Shown here: piece after piece, positions 55,017-64,000 of the stretch
How positions within the stretch are numbered: position 1 is the first letter of the stretch
Layout: each line of letters opens with the position of its first letter
NCBI GenBank assembly: GCA_936432065.2
Contig: OW386286.2
Span: 112,555,519 to 112,619,518 of the forward strand
Direction: 5' to 3'
Length of the DNA stretch: 64,000 bases
From: Rutpela maculata
Lineage: Eukaryota; Arthropoda; Insecta; Coleoptera; Cerambycidae
Notes under the pieces: generated by a model
What the model was told of the DNA's origin: nothing
Seen by the model: the letters and a program-made list of their open reading frames with translations, nothing else
Database searches by the model: none
Made by a program: the position numbers and the translations under genes

Positions 55017-58000
55017 AGAAGAGAACTGCTCCTCAGCCAATGAATGAGGTGGCCGAAGGTCCACCGAATGAACCGGTTGAGGTTGCAGTCCCAGTCGTTC
55101 CACCAGTACCAGAGGGCCTCAGTACCAGAAGGGGGTTGCACAACATAAAACCCCCCCACAAGATCTGGCTGGCCAGAGTGGATGCGGAACTTCGTGCAGC
55201 GCTACCAGAAGAGGCTGACATCTGGCACATAAATTGTGCCGTGTATGCTGCCGCTCAACGCTTGTCTCAGGTGGAGAGGCGGAACAGTGCTTCTCCACAA
55301 GAGAGAGCGAGACGGCGCATACACAAGATGGAAGCCAAGATCCGGTCGGCGAGGCAAATCGCATCCCGTATCCAATGTGTGATGGACTATATGGCGGCCA
55401 ATAGGCCTTTCACGCCTAAAGTGCGGCGAGTAGCTGCTAACTTAAGACGCGTCCATCACACACTCAATGGGGCAGTGCTACAAACCACCAAACAGCACTG
55501 CCTCGACAGGATACGGATGCTAGTGTCTTGTAAGAAGTCACTAGTGAGGCGGGCGAGGGGGCTAGCGGAAAATCAACTTTTCCGCAAAAAGCCCTCGCGC
55601 CTTTTCGAACCGCCTCAGCGTGTTGCTGAAAACCCGCCGACTGCAGATCAGATGGAAAACTTCTGGAAAACGTTGTACGAACAGAAGCTTCCACTCAACA
55701 GAGACTCTCCAGCCCTGGCACACTTTGAAACTTTTTGTCAAAGGTTTCAGCAACCACAACAGGTGTGCCAACCGATAACCCCAGAAGAGGTTCGAAGAGC
55801 TCTTGAGGGCTCTAAGAACTTTGCTGCTCCAGGTCCCGACGGGATCAATAACTTTTGGTGGAAAAAATTATCCAGTACCCACCACCATTTAGCCAGAATT
55901 TTCAATTCATGGCTAAATGGGGAGCAGCAAATTCCTTCTTGGGTTGTCGAGGGGCGGACAGTGCTGATCCCGAAGAACGGAGATTTGTCTAACCCAAAGA
56001 ACTACCGGCCGATAACCTGTTTAAACGCATGTTACAAGGTGTTTACGCGCATCTTGTACATGCGGGTGCTCCACGCAGTTGAACCGGTTTACGAGCGGAT
56101 ATATGAGCAACGAGGGTCAAAGAGATGTGTCGCTGGCTGTAAGGAGAACCTGCTGATTGACAGGTGTGTCACGCAGGACTCCATGCAGTATAAGCGTAAC
56201 CTCTCCATGGCCTGGATCGACTACCGCAAGGCATTTGACATGACATCGCATGAGCTTATTGTACACTTGCTCCGATGTCTTGCGGTACCTGGTCCCGTAG
56301 TGAGATGCATCGAAGAACTGATGCCGCTCTGGAGGACTCGCTTTACCATTACATCGGGTAATGATAGAGTCCAGACGGAGTCGGTAACATTCAGAAGGGG
56401 AGCATTTCAGGGAGACTCCCTCAGCCCCCTTCTATTTTGCATCTCATTACTGCCATTATCCGTTTCGCTGCGGAAAACCCGTGGATACAACTGCGGTACC
56501 CCTGGCGATAGGAGGCATAAGGTCACCCATCTGTTTTATATGGATGACCTTAAACTTTATGCCTCCGGAGAGAGGGACCTACACCAGTCCCTCAGGGTGG
56601 TACAGGAGTACACGCAGGCTGTCGGCATGGAGTTCGGGTTGGACAAATGTGCACTGGTCCATGTCAAGAGAGGACGATGCGGGAACTACGGAGAGGACGC
56701 GCAGCTCGTGGACGGATGCATCTTACATCATCTTGATGCCGGAGAGTCGTACACTTACTTGGGTGTCGAGCAACGCTCCACCCAAGAAGTGAGTGTAGTG
56801 AAAAACGCTCTCCGCGGCAAGTATCAGCACCGACTCCGACAGATCTGGTCTTCAGAGCTGTCGGGGAAGAACAAGGTGTCTGCTACCAACATGCTTGCCG
56901 TTCCGATCCTTCTCTACTCCTTTGGAGTAGTGAAATGGACTCAAGAAGAGTTGCGTCAACTCGACGTAGGAACCCGCAAGAAGATGCATCTCAATAGGAG
57001 TTTGCATCCTAAATCGTCTGTTCCACGGCTATACCTCCCACGACATCGGGGAGGCCGTGGACTCTTGAGTTTGGAGAGTCTCCATAATAGGATGGTTCTG
57101 GATGGAGCCTGTAAGGTCATCAGGAGTTCGGATCCCCTCCTCTGCATGGTCCGAGACCATGAAAATGCAGGGGTAGGAGCCTTTATGTTTAAGGCAGCAC
57201 AGAGAGCAGCCGATAAACTTGGTCTCTCCTTCGACGTCGAGCGGGTAAATCGCGACTCTGTCACCGAGTTGGAATCTGCTCGGCGAAAAGCCCAAATTAA
57301 AGCTGCAGAACACAACAACTTTCTGCAGCTTCACACGGATAAGCCAATGCATGGAGTTTTCTATAAAAATATAGAAAACCTTGGCTTATCCGAAAGGCTG
57401 ACCTTTGCCTTCTTAAGGTCAGCCGGGCTGAAGTCTGAGACCGAGGGATTCATAATGACTTGCCAGGATGGTGTATTTAACACCCTCGTCTATCGTAGTC
57501 GTGTCATGGGTATAGAGGTCCCTGATGTCAGCTGCAGGGCCTGCCGCAGGGCGCCAGAGACTCTTATGCACTTGCTGTCGGCTTGCCCGATATATGCAGT
57601 CTCGGCCTATATCCAAAGGCACGACGGAGCATTACGAGTGCTTTATTACCATTTAAGGCACTCGTATGGGATAGACGAAACACCAGTGCTGCCTTACGCT
57701 CCGGGGGATATTGAGTCCGTTGTGGGAAATGAGAAGTGTCTAATTTATTGGAACTACTCTTTTCCCACCGTCAGGCAAATACAAGCCAACAAGCCTGACG
57801 TAGTACTCCTCGACCATCAACTCAAGACAATGTTCGTCGTGGAGTTCTCTGCTCCCGCGGAGAACAACATTGTCTTGAAGGAGGAGGAAAAACGAACAAA
57901 ATATCGAGATCTGCTCTTCGAACTCCGCAGACTGTATCCTGACCATACTGTTAAGATTGTGGTACTGATAGGAGCCCTCGGTGGAACGAGACACACACTG

Positions 58001-58224
58001 CTTTCGGAACTCAAGATCATACCGGCATGCCGAAATTCGGCAGAGATCTTAGCCGGCAGAATGCAGAAGGCCGTCATTCTCGGTTCATTACGTCTGCTCA
58101 GGGCACACGATTCCCGGACCCAGTAGTCACTTACCCCACGGGCGTGGGGAGTGGCTACCGGTACTACCAGCTCCCCTCTGTGAGGGTCGGAGCCACAGAG
58201 AAGGGTGACTGGTTTTTAGCTCGC

Positions 58225-58318
<94 letters not shown>
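55017..58318 (+). mobile_element. Dong/R4-clade retrotransposon, longest copy, in TAA repeat
   Basis: Bounded on the left by (TAA)n (54991-55014) and on the right by A-free (AAT)n at 58225-58318. It has the long ORF, then a 98-bp 3' UTR shared with 4269, 5262 and 53226. Only ~23 bp separate the microsatellite from the first in-frame ATG, so the 5' end is either very short or truncated. Confidence 0.92.
55040..58126 (+). CDS. Dong/R4 polyprotein: reverse transcriptase and restriction-like endonuclease
   Basis: 1,028 codons from ATG at 55040. The frame is open further upstream to 54914, but that part reads through an unrelated 3' UTR and the TAA run (poly-Asn), so I reject it as protein. The RT core has PGPDGINNFWWKKL, NYRPITCLN, AWIDYRKAFD (residues 391-400), FQGDSLSPLLFC and FYMDDLKLY (YMDD 500-503). 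A CX2CX8HX4C finger lies at C832, C835, H844 and C849. The restriction-like endonuclease follows with PD at 919-920, E935 in VVEFSAP and RTKYRDL (952-958). No N-terminal zinc finger or Myb domain is visible, suggesting N-terminal truncation. No internal stop; one Ile codon is lost in VLIGALGG relative to its relatives. It nicks its target and reverse-transcribes its own RNA there. Confidence 0.92.
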   Translation: MNEVAEGPPNEPVEVAVPVVPPVPEGLSTRRGLHNIKPPHKIWLARVDAELRAALPEEADIWHINCAVYAAAQRLSQVERRNSASPQERARRRIHKMEAKIRSARQIASRIQCVMDYMAANRPFTPKVRRVAANLRRVHHTLNGAVLQTTKQHCLDRIRMLVSCKKSLVRRARGLAENQLFRKKPSRLFEPPQRVAENPPTADQMENFWKTLYEQKLPLNRDSPALAHFETFCQRFQQPQQVCQPITPEEVRRALEGSKNFAAPGPDGINNFWWKKLSSTHHHLARIFNSWLNGEQQIPSWVVEGRTVLIPKNGDLSNPKNYRPITCLNACYKVFTRILYMRVLHAVEPVYERIYEQRGSKRCVAGCKENLLIDRCVTQDSMQYKRNLSMAWIDYRKAFDMTSHELIVHLLRCLAVPGPVVRCIEELMPLWRTRFTITSGNDRVQTESVTFRRGAFQGDSLSPLLFCISLLPLSVSLRKTRGYNCGTPGDRRHKVTHLFYMDDLKLYASGERDLHQSLRVVQEYTQAVGMEFGLDKCALVHVKRGRCGNYGEDAQLVDGCILHHLDAGESYTYLGVEQRSTQEVSVVKNALRGKYQHRLRQIWSSELSGKNKVSATNMLAVPILLYSFGVVKWTQEELRQLDVGTRKKMHLNRSLHPKSSVPRLYLPRHRGGRGLLSLESLHNRMVLDGACKVIRSSDPLLCMVRDHENAGVGAFMFKAAQRAADKLGLSFDVERVNRDSVTELESARRKAQIKAAEHNNFLQLHTDKPMHGVFYKNIENLGLSERLTFAFLRSAGLKSETEGFIMTCQDGVFNTLVYRSRVMGIEVPDVSCRACRRAPETLMHLLSACPIYAVSAYIQRHDGALRVLYYHLRHSYGIDETPVLPYAPGDIESVVGNEKCLIYWNYSFPTVRQIQANKPDVVLLDHQLKTMFVVEFSAPAENNIVLKEEEKRTKYRDLLFELRRLYPDHTVKIVVLIGALGGTRHTLLSELKIIPACRNSAEILAGRMQKAVILGSLRLLRAHDSRTQ

Positions 58319-59500
58319 CATGGCAGAGTAGCACTGAGTATGGCATGTAACAATCTCAGGAGCTCGGATCTGCTCCTGCTATTAGTGAGAGATCATGAAA
58401 TGGCAGGGGTGGGCGCAGGATTGTTCAAGGCAGCAAAAAGAGCCGCAGATGAACTTGGTCTCGTATTCGACATCAGACGAGGTGGCCGGCGCGGTGCTGA
58501 TCCAGAGTCAGTCACCGAGCTTCAGTCAAATCGTCTGAAAGCCCAAATAAAAGCTGCCGAACAGGAGAACCTGTTCAGGCAGCATGTCGATAAACCCATG
58601 CACGGTGTGTACTATAAGAACATAGAAACACTGGGTTTATCGACTAGGCTGACATTCGCCTTTTTAAGGTCAGCTGGGCTTAAGTCGGAGACCGAGGGAT
58701 TCATTGTGGCCTGTCAGGATGGTGTAATAAACACCTTGGTCTACCGAAGCCGCGTAATGGGTGTAGAGGTCCCTGATATCAACTGCAGGACCTGCCGTCA
58801 GGCGCCGGAATCGCTGATGCATTTGCTTTCAGCATGCCCGATATACGCGATTTCGGCCTACATCCACCGCCATAACGCGGCTTTACGAGTGCTATACTAC
58901 CATCTACGGCACTCGTACGGGGTAGATCAAACACCAATGCTGCCTTACATCCCCGGAGATATTGAGTCCGTTGTCGAGAACGAGAGGTGCCGAATTTATT
59001 GGAACTACTCGTTCCCGACCGTCAGGCTAATTCAAGCCAACAAGCCTGACATAGTACTCCTCGACCATCAGAACAAAGTGATGTTTGTCATCGAATTCTC
59101 AGCACCTGCTGAGACAAACATCGCTTTGAAGGAGGGGGAAAAACGGACCAAATATCGTGATCTCCGGTATGAGCTCCAAGTGCTGTACCCAGACTACTCG
59201 GTCAAGATGGTCGTCCTAATAATCGGCGTACTCGGAGGGATGAAGCCTTCGCTGCTCTCAGAATTAAAGATCATACCGGCCTGTCAGAATTCGGCAGAAT
59301 GGTTGGCAGGTCAGATGCAGAAGGCGGTTATCTTGGGGTCCCTTCGTCTGCTTAGGGCACATGATTCAGGTGTTTACAGTCACTAACTCCACAGGTCGTG
59401 GAGAGTGGCTGTAATGAATTAGCCGGCGCGGCTACCGTGTGGTGTCGGAGGCCACGGAAGCCCTGTCCGGCAGCGGGAAACCGGAAAAAAAAAAATAATG

Positions 59501-59557
<57 letters not shown>
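58316..59557 (+). mobile_element. Divergent Dong/R4 subfamily, 5'-truncated, in TAA repeat
   Basis: Begins at the end of the TAA run left by the previous element and ends with its own 3' UTR (CCACAGGTCGTGGAGAGTGG...GCGGGAAACCGG) at about 59484. An A-run and (TAA)n follow at 59495-59557. The 3' UTR differs from the first subfamily. Confidence 0.9.
58319..59386 (+). pseudogene. Divergent Dong/R4 ORF, C-terminal ~356 codons
   Basis: An open frame from the truncation point (the ATG at 58316 is made by the AATAATG junction and is not a real start). Contains CRTCRQAPESLMHLLSAC (CX2CX8HX4C) and the endonuclease with KPDIVLLDHQ, FVIEFSAPAE and RTKYRDLRYEL. It has an insertion RRGGRRGADPE relative to the 55040 protein near its beginning. 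The RT domain is absent. No stops or frameshifts, so it is probably recent. Confidence 0.85.
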
Positions 59558-59684
59558 TATGTTTTTGGATTGCATTTATAACTGTCTTAAATCGAAATTT
59601 TGTATTGGTATGATAATTGTCTGAATGTGATTAATCTTAATGTCACAATTTCTAGATTTTAAAAAACTCAATATGCACCCTATC

Positions 59685-60346
59685 CACTACTTCCACATCC
59701 AGATTCTCTATCCAAGTCACTCACAACGAAAAAACTTCGTATGTGAAAATAATTGTTTATGGAACTTTAATAATATAATATTTGAAATCCTCTACCCCAA
59801 AAACCCATAAAACCATACCCCACATCGGTAGTGGGGTGGGGGTGGTGACAGGGGGGTGGTAGTGGGGGTGGATGAAGTAAAAAAATATTTTGAGGTTTCT
59901 TGTTCTTGTACATACACTAAATCAATTTTTTTTCCATCCCCTTTAATAAGGGGGTGGGGGTGGTAATGGGGGTAGCTAATGCCAAAAATTTTTTTGAGAC
60001 CTTAGCTTCTCTTGTAGTTACTAAATACCAATTTTATGGACTCTTCCCTGCTTTATTTAGCCATTTACCCCAAATTTACCCCCCAACCCTTCGTCGGAAC
60101 AATCTGAAAATATAATCTAGTTCCAGATCTAGTTAAACTACATATGTGTACCAAATTTTAAGTCAATATCTTAAATGGTTCCAGAGTAAACGTGCGCACA
60201 AAAAAAAGTTACAGACAGACCGACAGACAGAAATTTTTTTTTGCTCAAACTTAAAATCTCGACGTTTCATGACATTTTAAGCTTATTTGAACAATAAAAT
60301 TTTTTTTTAAATTTTGTTACTATACTTCCACTGGATTTGGAAGTAA
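59685..60346 (+). mobile_element. HINE-like copy 14
   Basis: The duplicate of copy 13, with the same 5' truncation point (CACTACTTCC) and the same TTTGGAAGTAA end. It was therefore present before the segment was duplicated. Confidence 0.88.
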
Positions 60347-61200
60347 AATATCTATCTAGACACCAAAACCTAATATATATATACTCAGCCATTGTATTGG
60401 TTAGATAAACCGGAACGAAAATTTTTTGCAAGACTTCAATACAGGGACTGGATTTTATATGGGTATTAAGATTTTGTTTATATTAGGTACAGCATTTGAT
60501 AAAGTAAATAAAACTAAACTTCTCAACTGTATTTCTCAGTTGTTTCTTATTGAGATTTAAACATTTAGACAATATGTTATAAATATTTTAACTTATTTAC
60601 ATACATAACTCTTATATGTATTTTACTATTGACATGATAAAATGAAGCAAGTCAACAATATAATTTACCCCATTATTACTAATTTAGTAAATTGAAGTAC
60701 TTTTGCTTAAGTACTGTTGCTGTATTTGTATTTATGCATTTATATTCTCTTATTTATATACTGTTTTAACTGACCTATATATGTGCTATTAAACTTGTTA
60801 CAGTCTATTGTATAGATGATATTAGTTTCTTTTTCATTATGCATGGAATATTTATTATTATTTTTAATTGGTTGATTCATTTTAGTGTACATTTTTTATA
60901 ACCGGTTGATAAAAATGTTTCAAATCTTTGTATGTTTGAGTATAGTTGACTACACACTTATTATGCGTGTAGTCAACTTTACTTACTTGTTTACTTTTTT
61001 TTTTAATTTACAGATCTCGGATGGGACAATTGATTTAAAATATTTGTTAAATCATTAATGATACTTTTTGCAGTTATCTGACCACTTGAGATTAGAATTT
61101 AAATATCTCTGAGACCAAACATTTTCAGTGGGTTTTAATAATACCAACTTTATTGTTCTTCATTGTGACATCCAAGAAATGTATAACGTTATCTTTTTTT

Positions 61201-61519
61201 TCTTCAAGCGTATTAAAATGTTTAAATTATGTCACCAAAAACAGAAGTAGAAGTAGGACATTGTTTTACTAGTAACAAAATGTTAGTACCGAACGCCACC
61301 GTAGTGGACATTGTTTTACTAGTAACATAATATTAGTTCCGAAAGCGCCGCCGTAGTGGGTATTGTTTTACTAGTAACATAATGTTAATACCGAAAGCCA
61401 CCGGTGGCGAGCTATCCACTAGCCACTTGTCATATTGTGTCAACATGTAAGACTATAGTTTGAATATTTGTACATTTATGATAAATAAATGAATTTTTGC
61501 ATTTTAATACGCTTGAAGA
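61201..61519. mobile_element. MITE with 20-bp perfect TIRs and internal ~51-bp tandem repeat
   Basis: TCTTCAAGCGTATTAAAATG at 61201-61220 and its exact complement at 61500-61519. Three ~51-bp units starting GG(A/G)(C/T)ATTGTTTTACTAG lie at 61256, 61306 and 61358. Absent from copy A, where the site near 49760 is uninterrupted. Confidence 0.88.
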
Positions 61520-61522
61520 AAA

Positions 61523-61655
61523 AATAGTATATATTACACGGAGTAGAACGCCTTTTTTTGTGTTTCGCCCAGTTTGCGGCTTCGGCTTCGCCTCAGCCGC
61601 AAATCCTGGGCTCAACACAAAAAAAGTTCTACTCCTAGTAATATAATATACTATT
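61523..61655. repeat. 133-bp hairpin (foldback) next to the MITE
   Basis: Left arm AATAGTATAT...GGAGTAGAAC...TTTGCGGCT pairs with AGCCGCAAA...GTTCTACTCC...ATACTATT around a TCGGCTTCGCCTC loop. Also absent from copy A, so it arrived together with, or next to, the MITE. Confidence 0.88.
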
Positions 61656-62479
61656 AATTTCGACAATAAATTGCAGTCTTTAATTTTAGTATTATAGATA
61701 ACGCTCATAAGATAACTTCTTAAGGCTTTATTTATACTTTTCACAGAAAGGAATAGTATATTGTATTTACCATTACTTTTCTAACATTGCAGATATATCG
61801 TTTGTAGAGAAAAATATTCATATCATTGTGCTGCTGATAACCAAATTATGAATAACTTTCAACATGTCCATCTGTCTGTCCATTCGTCACGTTTCTTATA
61901 AGTAAAATAACTAATAAATGGTTGACCGTTTTGAAAGCACAGTAAATTAGTGTTAGCTTTAATTAAAAAAAAATCTACTGGTAAATATGAAAGTTATTAA
62001 ACCTTTTAATAAATAAATTGTACATGAAGAATGTACATGAAGGCGGTTGAAATACTTGATAAGATTTTACAGAAATAGAAATTCTACATAATATACTGAC
62101 GAGCATTTCGCTAACCTGGCTGAAATCAAGTAGTAAAAAATTAGAATTAGTAAAAATATAGCAATTACTGGTATTTAAAAATGTGGGGGACCATTTTATA
62201 TGGAAATTTGGGCCCCCTTGCATACGAATGAAATATAGGTCAAATAAATAAAAGGCTTTGAATTACTTATTAAAAATGTTAATGGGCACTTTTTTGTAGG
62301 ACGCCGCCGAAAGGTTGAACAAGGGATTTATGTTATCTTCTTCTCGCTACTTAAAATGAAGTAAATAGATCACGTCATTTGTTCCAAGACCATTTTTGGG
62401 CCCAATCATAACCTTCTCGGTTAAGGCCCTTGTATATCTTAATTCTACCGTAATCCACATACAATCCTGACATGCAGGA

Positions 62480-62650
62480 AGCAAGAAGTACTTCGTTTAT
62501 GTACGGCTAGATCGAGATGAGAATGGTGTGAATGCGATCGCTGGCTATTGCTGCCAGTGCAAGAATGGTCTGCGTACAGTGAGTTGTGCTCATGTCTTTA
62601 CTATTTTGTGGTACATACCTAGGCTACGGAAAGCATTTTACAACTCTTAG
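62480..62650 (+). pseudogene. SWIM zinc-finger protein fragment (copy B)
   Basis: 57 codons: SKKYFVYVRLDRDENGVNA, IAGYCCQCKNGLRTVSCAHV and FTILWYIPRLRKA, then TAG. The CxC...SCAH loop is one residue shorter than in copy A and nearer to the usual SWIM spacing. Confidence 0.7.
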
Positions 62651-62822
62651 TGGATTGTGTGAGTTGGACGAAAACCCGACTCTTATCTGATGCAACCAGA
62701 TTAGTTCTTCCCCCCGTTTTCGAGGATGCCGAACACCGTGGTGGTGGCAGAATTTCTCGTTAAGGTGATTCACTCCCGCAAACGACCAAAAACCAGCCCC
62801 AAACGGGGTCAAACGCGTACTA

Positions 62823-64000
62823 TATAGTGGAAGACCAGACCCTCTGAATTCGACACCCTCTATACAACTCGCGAACACCCACCTAAAAAATAGGTAATCT
62901 GATGTAAAATAACCCGCTAAACTTGATTTTTGAATTCGCCCATTGATTTGAGATTGCCAAAATGACCAAATTGGCAATTTTCTAAAAAAAATAAAAATTA
63001 TGTGTTATTTTTTGTTTTTCATATAACACGTCATATAATTTTTATTTTACTTCAGAATTTTTAAATTTTTTTACATAATACTCTCTAACTATTCTTTGAT
63101 ATGTTGAAAGTAAAAAACTTTACCTAAAAAATAATTAGTTGGCAAAAAAAAAATAACAACTTTTCTTTGACGCAAAATCTTTAAAATTTGCAGAGTAAAA
63201 TGTCCGATCGAGGTATCTTTTTTATTTTTAAAGTTAGGTGCCTACTATAACCGAAGAAAATGTTCCGAATGAACTAAATAAAATCTTTTATAAGAAGTTT
63301 TTTTTGAAATTTTGCTCCCTTATCGAAATATTCCTTGATTGGTTCAGCGTCCGAACGAATGCGCGCTACTATGAATCGGCCGCAATCGCATCTAGAGCTA
63401 AACGCAGACACGTGCCGGGTGATTATTATTTTCCAGTATCCATTTATGTTAAGTTGAAAGTGCATTTTGTCTCAGTCCTTATATTTAGTGCGTTATAAAC
63501 ACATAGTTTCGCATAATAAATTATAATTACTCGGATAGGAAATCAAAGGAAACAAGCTAAAAACGTACTCTTCGCCTGTTAACTGGATTTTTATATAATT
63601 GTTATACATTCAATAGGATACTTTTCGCAGTTTTTTGTAAATAATGTTACTTTTAGACATTTTTAATTTTATAGTACGATCTTAGTTGGTAAATGACTTG
63701 GTAAAAAAACTATACCAAACCCCATTTGGGTTTCGATTACGAGTCAAAAGAACTACACCACCACCTTACACGTAGAAGAATGTAAATTTTTACATTATAA
63801 GACATATTTTCACGGTTGTATATTACATTATGAAATGTATATTTGTAAAATATATAAATAATTAGAAATAGTAAAATGAAATATTTCACCAGATTTCTAT
63901 TCAATTACAAAAACATAAAAATTAAAAAAAATTTTTTTCAACAGTAAAATCACAAGAGTTTTTTTTTATCGGATAAATTTCTCTTTGTAACGAAATAATT
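62823..64000. other. Unassigned sequence to the window end
   Basis: AT-rich, with GC-richer text at 63330-63420 (GATTGGTTCAGCGTCC, GCGCGCTACTATGAATC) that looks like a dispersed repeat. The 86-codon frame at 63238 has no recognisable motif and I do not call it a gene. Confidence 0.45.

Larger units (their letters stand above)
59496..62822. repeat. Segmental duplication, copy B (partner 48057-50940)
   Basis: Colinear with copy A from the (AAT)n run to CAAACGCGTAC. Differences include a 455-bp insertion (61201-61655), a ~17-bp insertion CATACGAATGAAATA near 62220, and one codon fewer in the SWIM relic. The AT-rich body has no gene. Confidence 0.93.

Noticed and set aside
63238..63498. 86-codon ORF near the window end
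   Set aside because: Its composition is compatible with a dispersed repeat, and I see no domain or splice context.

Overview
The window is a piece of a large, AT-rich, transposon-saturated insect nuclear genome. The main evidence is a nuclear mitochondrial insertion (18842-19363) with the insect order cox2-trnK-trnD-atp8-atp6, TGA read as Trp and the atp8/atp6 ATGATAA overlap. R4/Dong, Jockey, CR1-like, hAT, Tc1/mariner and rolling-circle elements agree with this. A beetle is my guess, not something the sequence proves. The only host coding sequence I recognise is one LDL-receptor class A exon on the minus strand (25271-25402). The window is therefore probably intron or intergenic DNA of one or a few host genes.

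Layout. 1-5635: a deleted RT relic, a GTCTGCAA satellite-like array with a solo LTR inside it, transposase debris, and a tandem pair of Dong (R4-clade) 3' ends sitting in a TAA microsatellite that looks like the tail of a CR1-like element. 5633-21871: eight copies of a ~700-bp family that I read as a DINE-1/HINE-like non-autonomous Helentron (14 copies in the window). One is split by a 4,955-bp TTAA-flanked, piggyBac-like non-autonomous element carrying a 1.1-kb TG tract. Two copies lie at or near the centres of long inverted repeats. A Helitron helicase relic and the NUMT are also here. 21872-25895: an RT relic enclosed by inverted repeats, a 231-bp foldback, and the LDLa exon. 25899-30837: a TAA-flanked Harbinger-like element with a nested Jockey-type ORF2 that is still open. 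30838-43140: a hAT element made of GAGACGAGAC-type repeats, Tc1-like MITEs, a second solo LTR and more HINE copies. 43141-45469: a 2.3-kb element with ~210-bp terminal inverted repeats carrying a broken PIN-like EEAD protein. 46315-47969: a hAT with perfect 8-bp TSDs and a CR1-like relic inside.

48057-50940 and 59496-62820 are two copies of one segment, each with a HINE copy and a SWIM zinc-finger relic. Between them lie an assembly gap, a 1.3-kb compound microsatellite and a tandem series of TAA-inserted R4/Dong elements. One of these has a 1,028-codon ORF with RT, CCHC and restriction-like endonuclease domains.

The most interesting architecture is serial targeting of R4/Dong elements to the TAA tails of earlier insertions. 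Next are the HINE-like family with several natural empty sites and an 18-bp terminal stub, and the long-TIR EEAD element.
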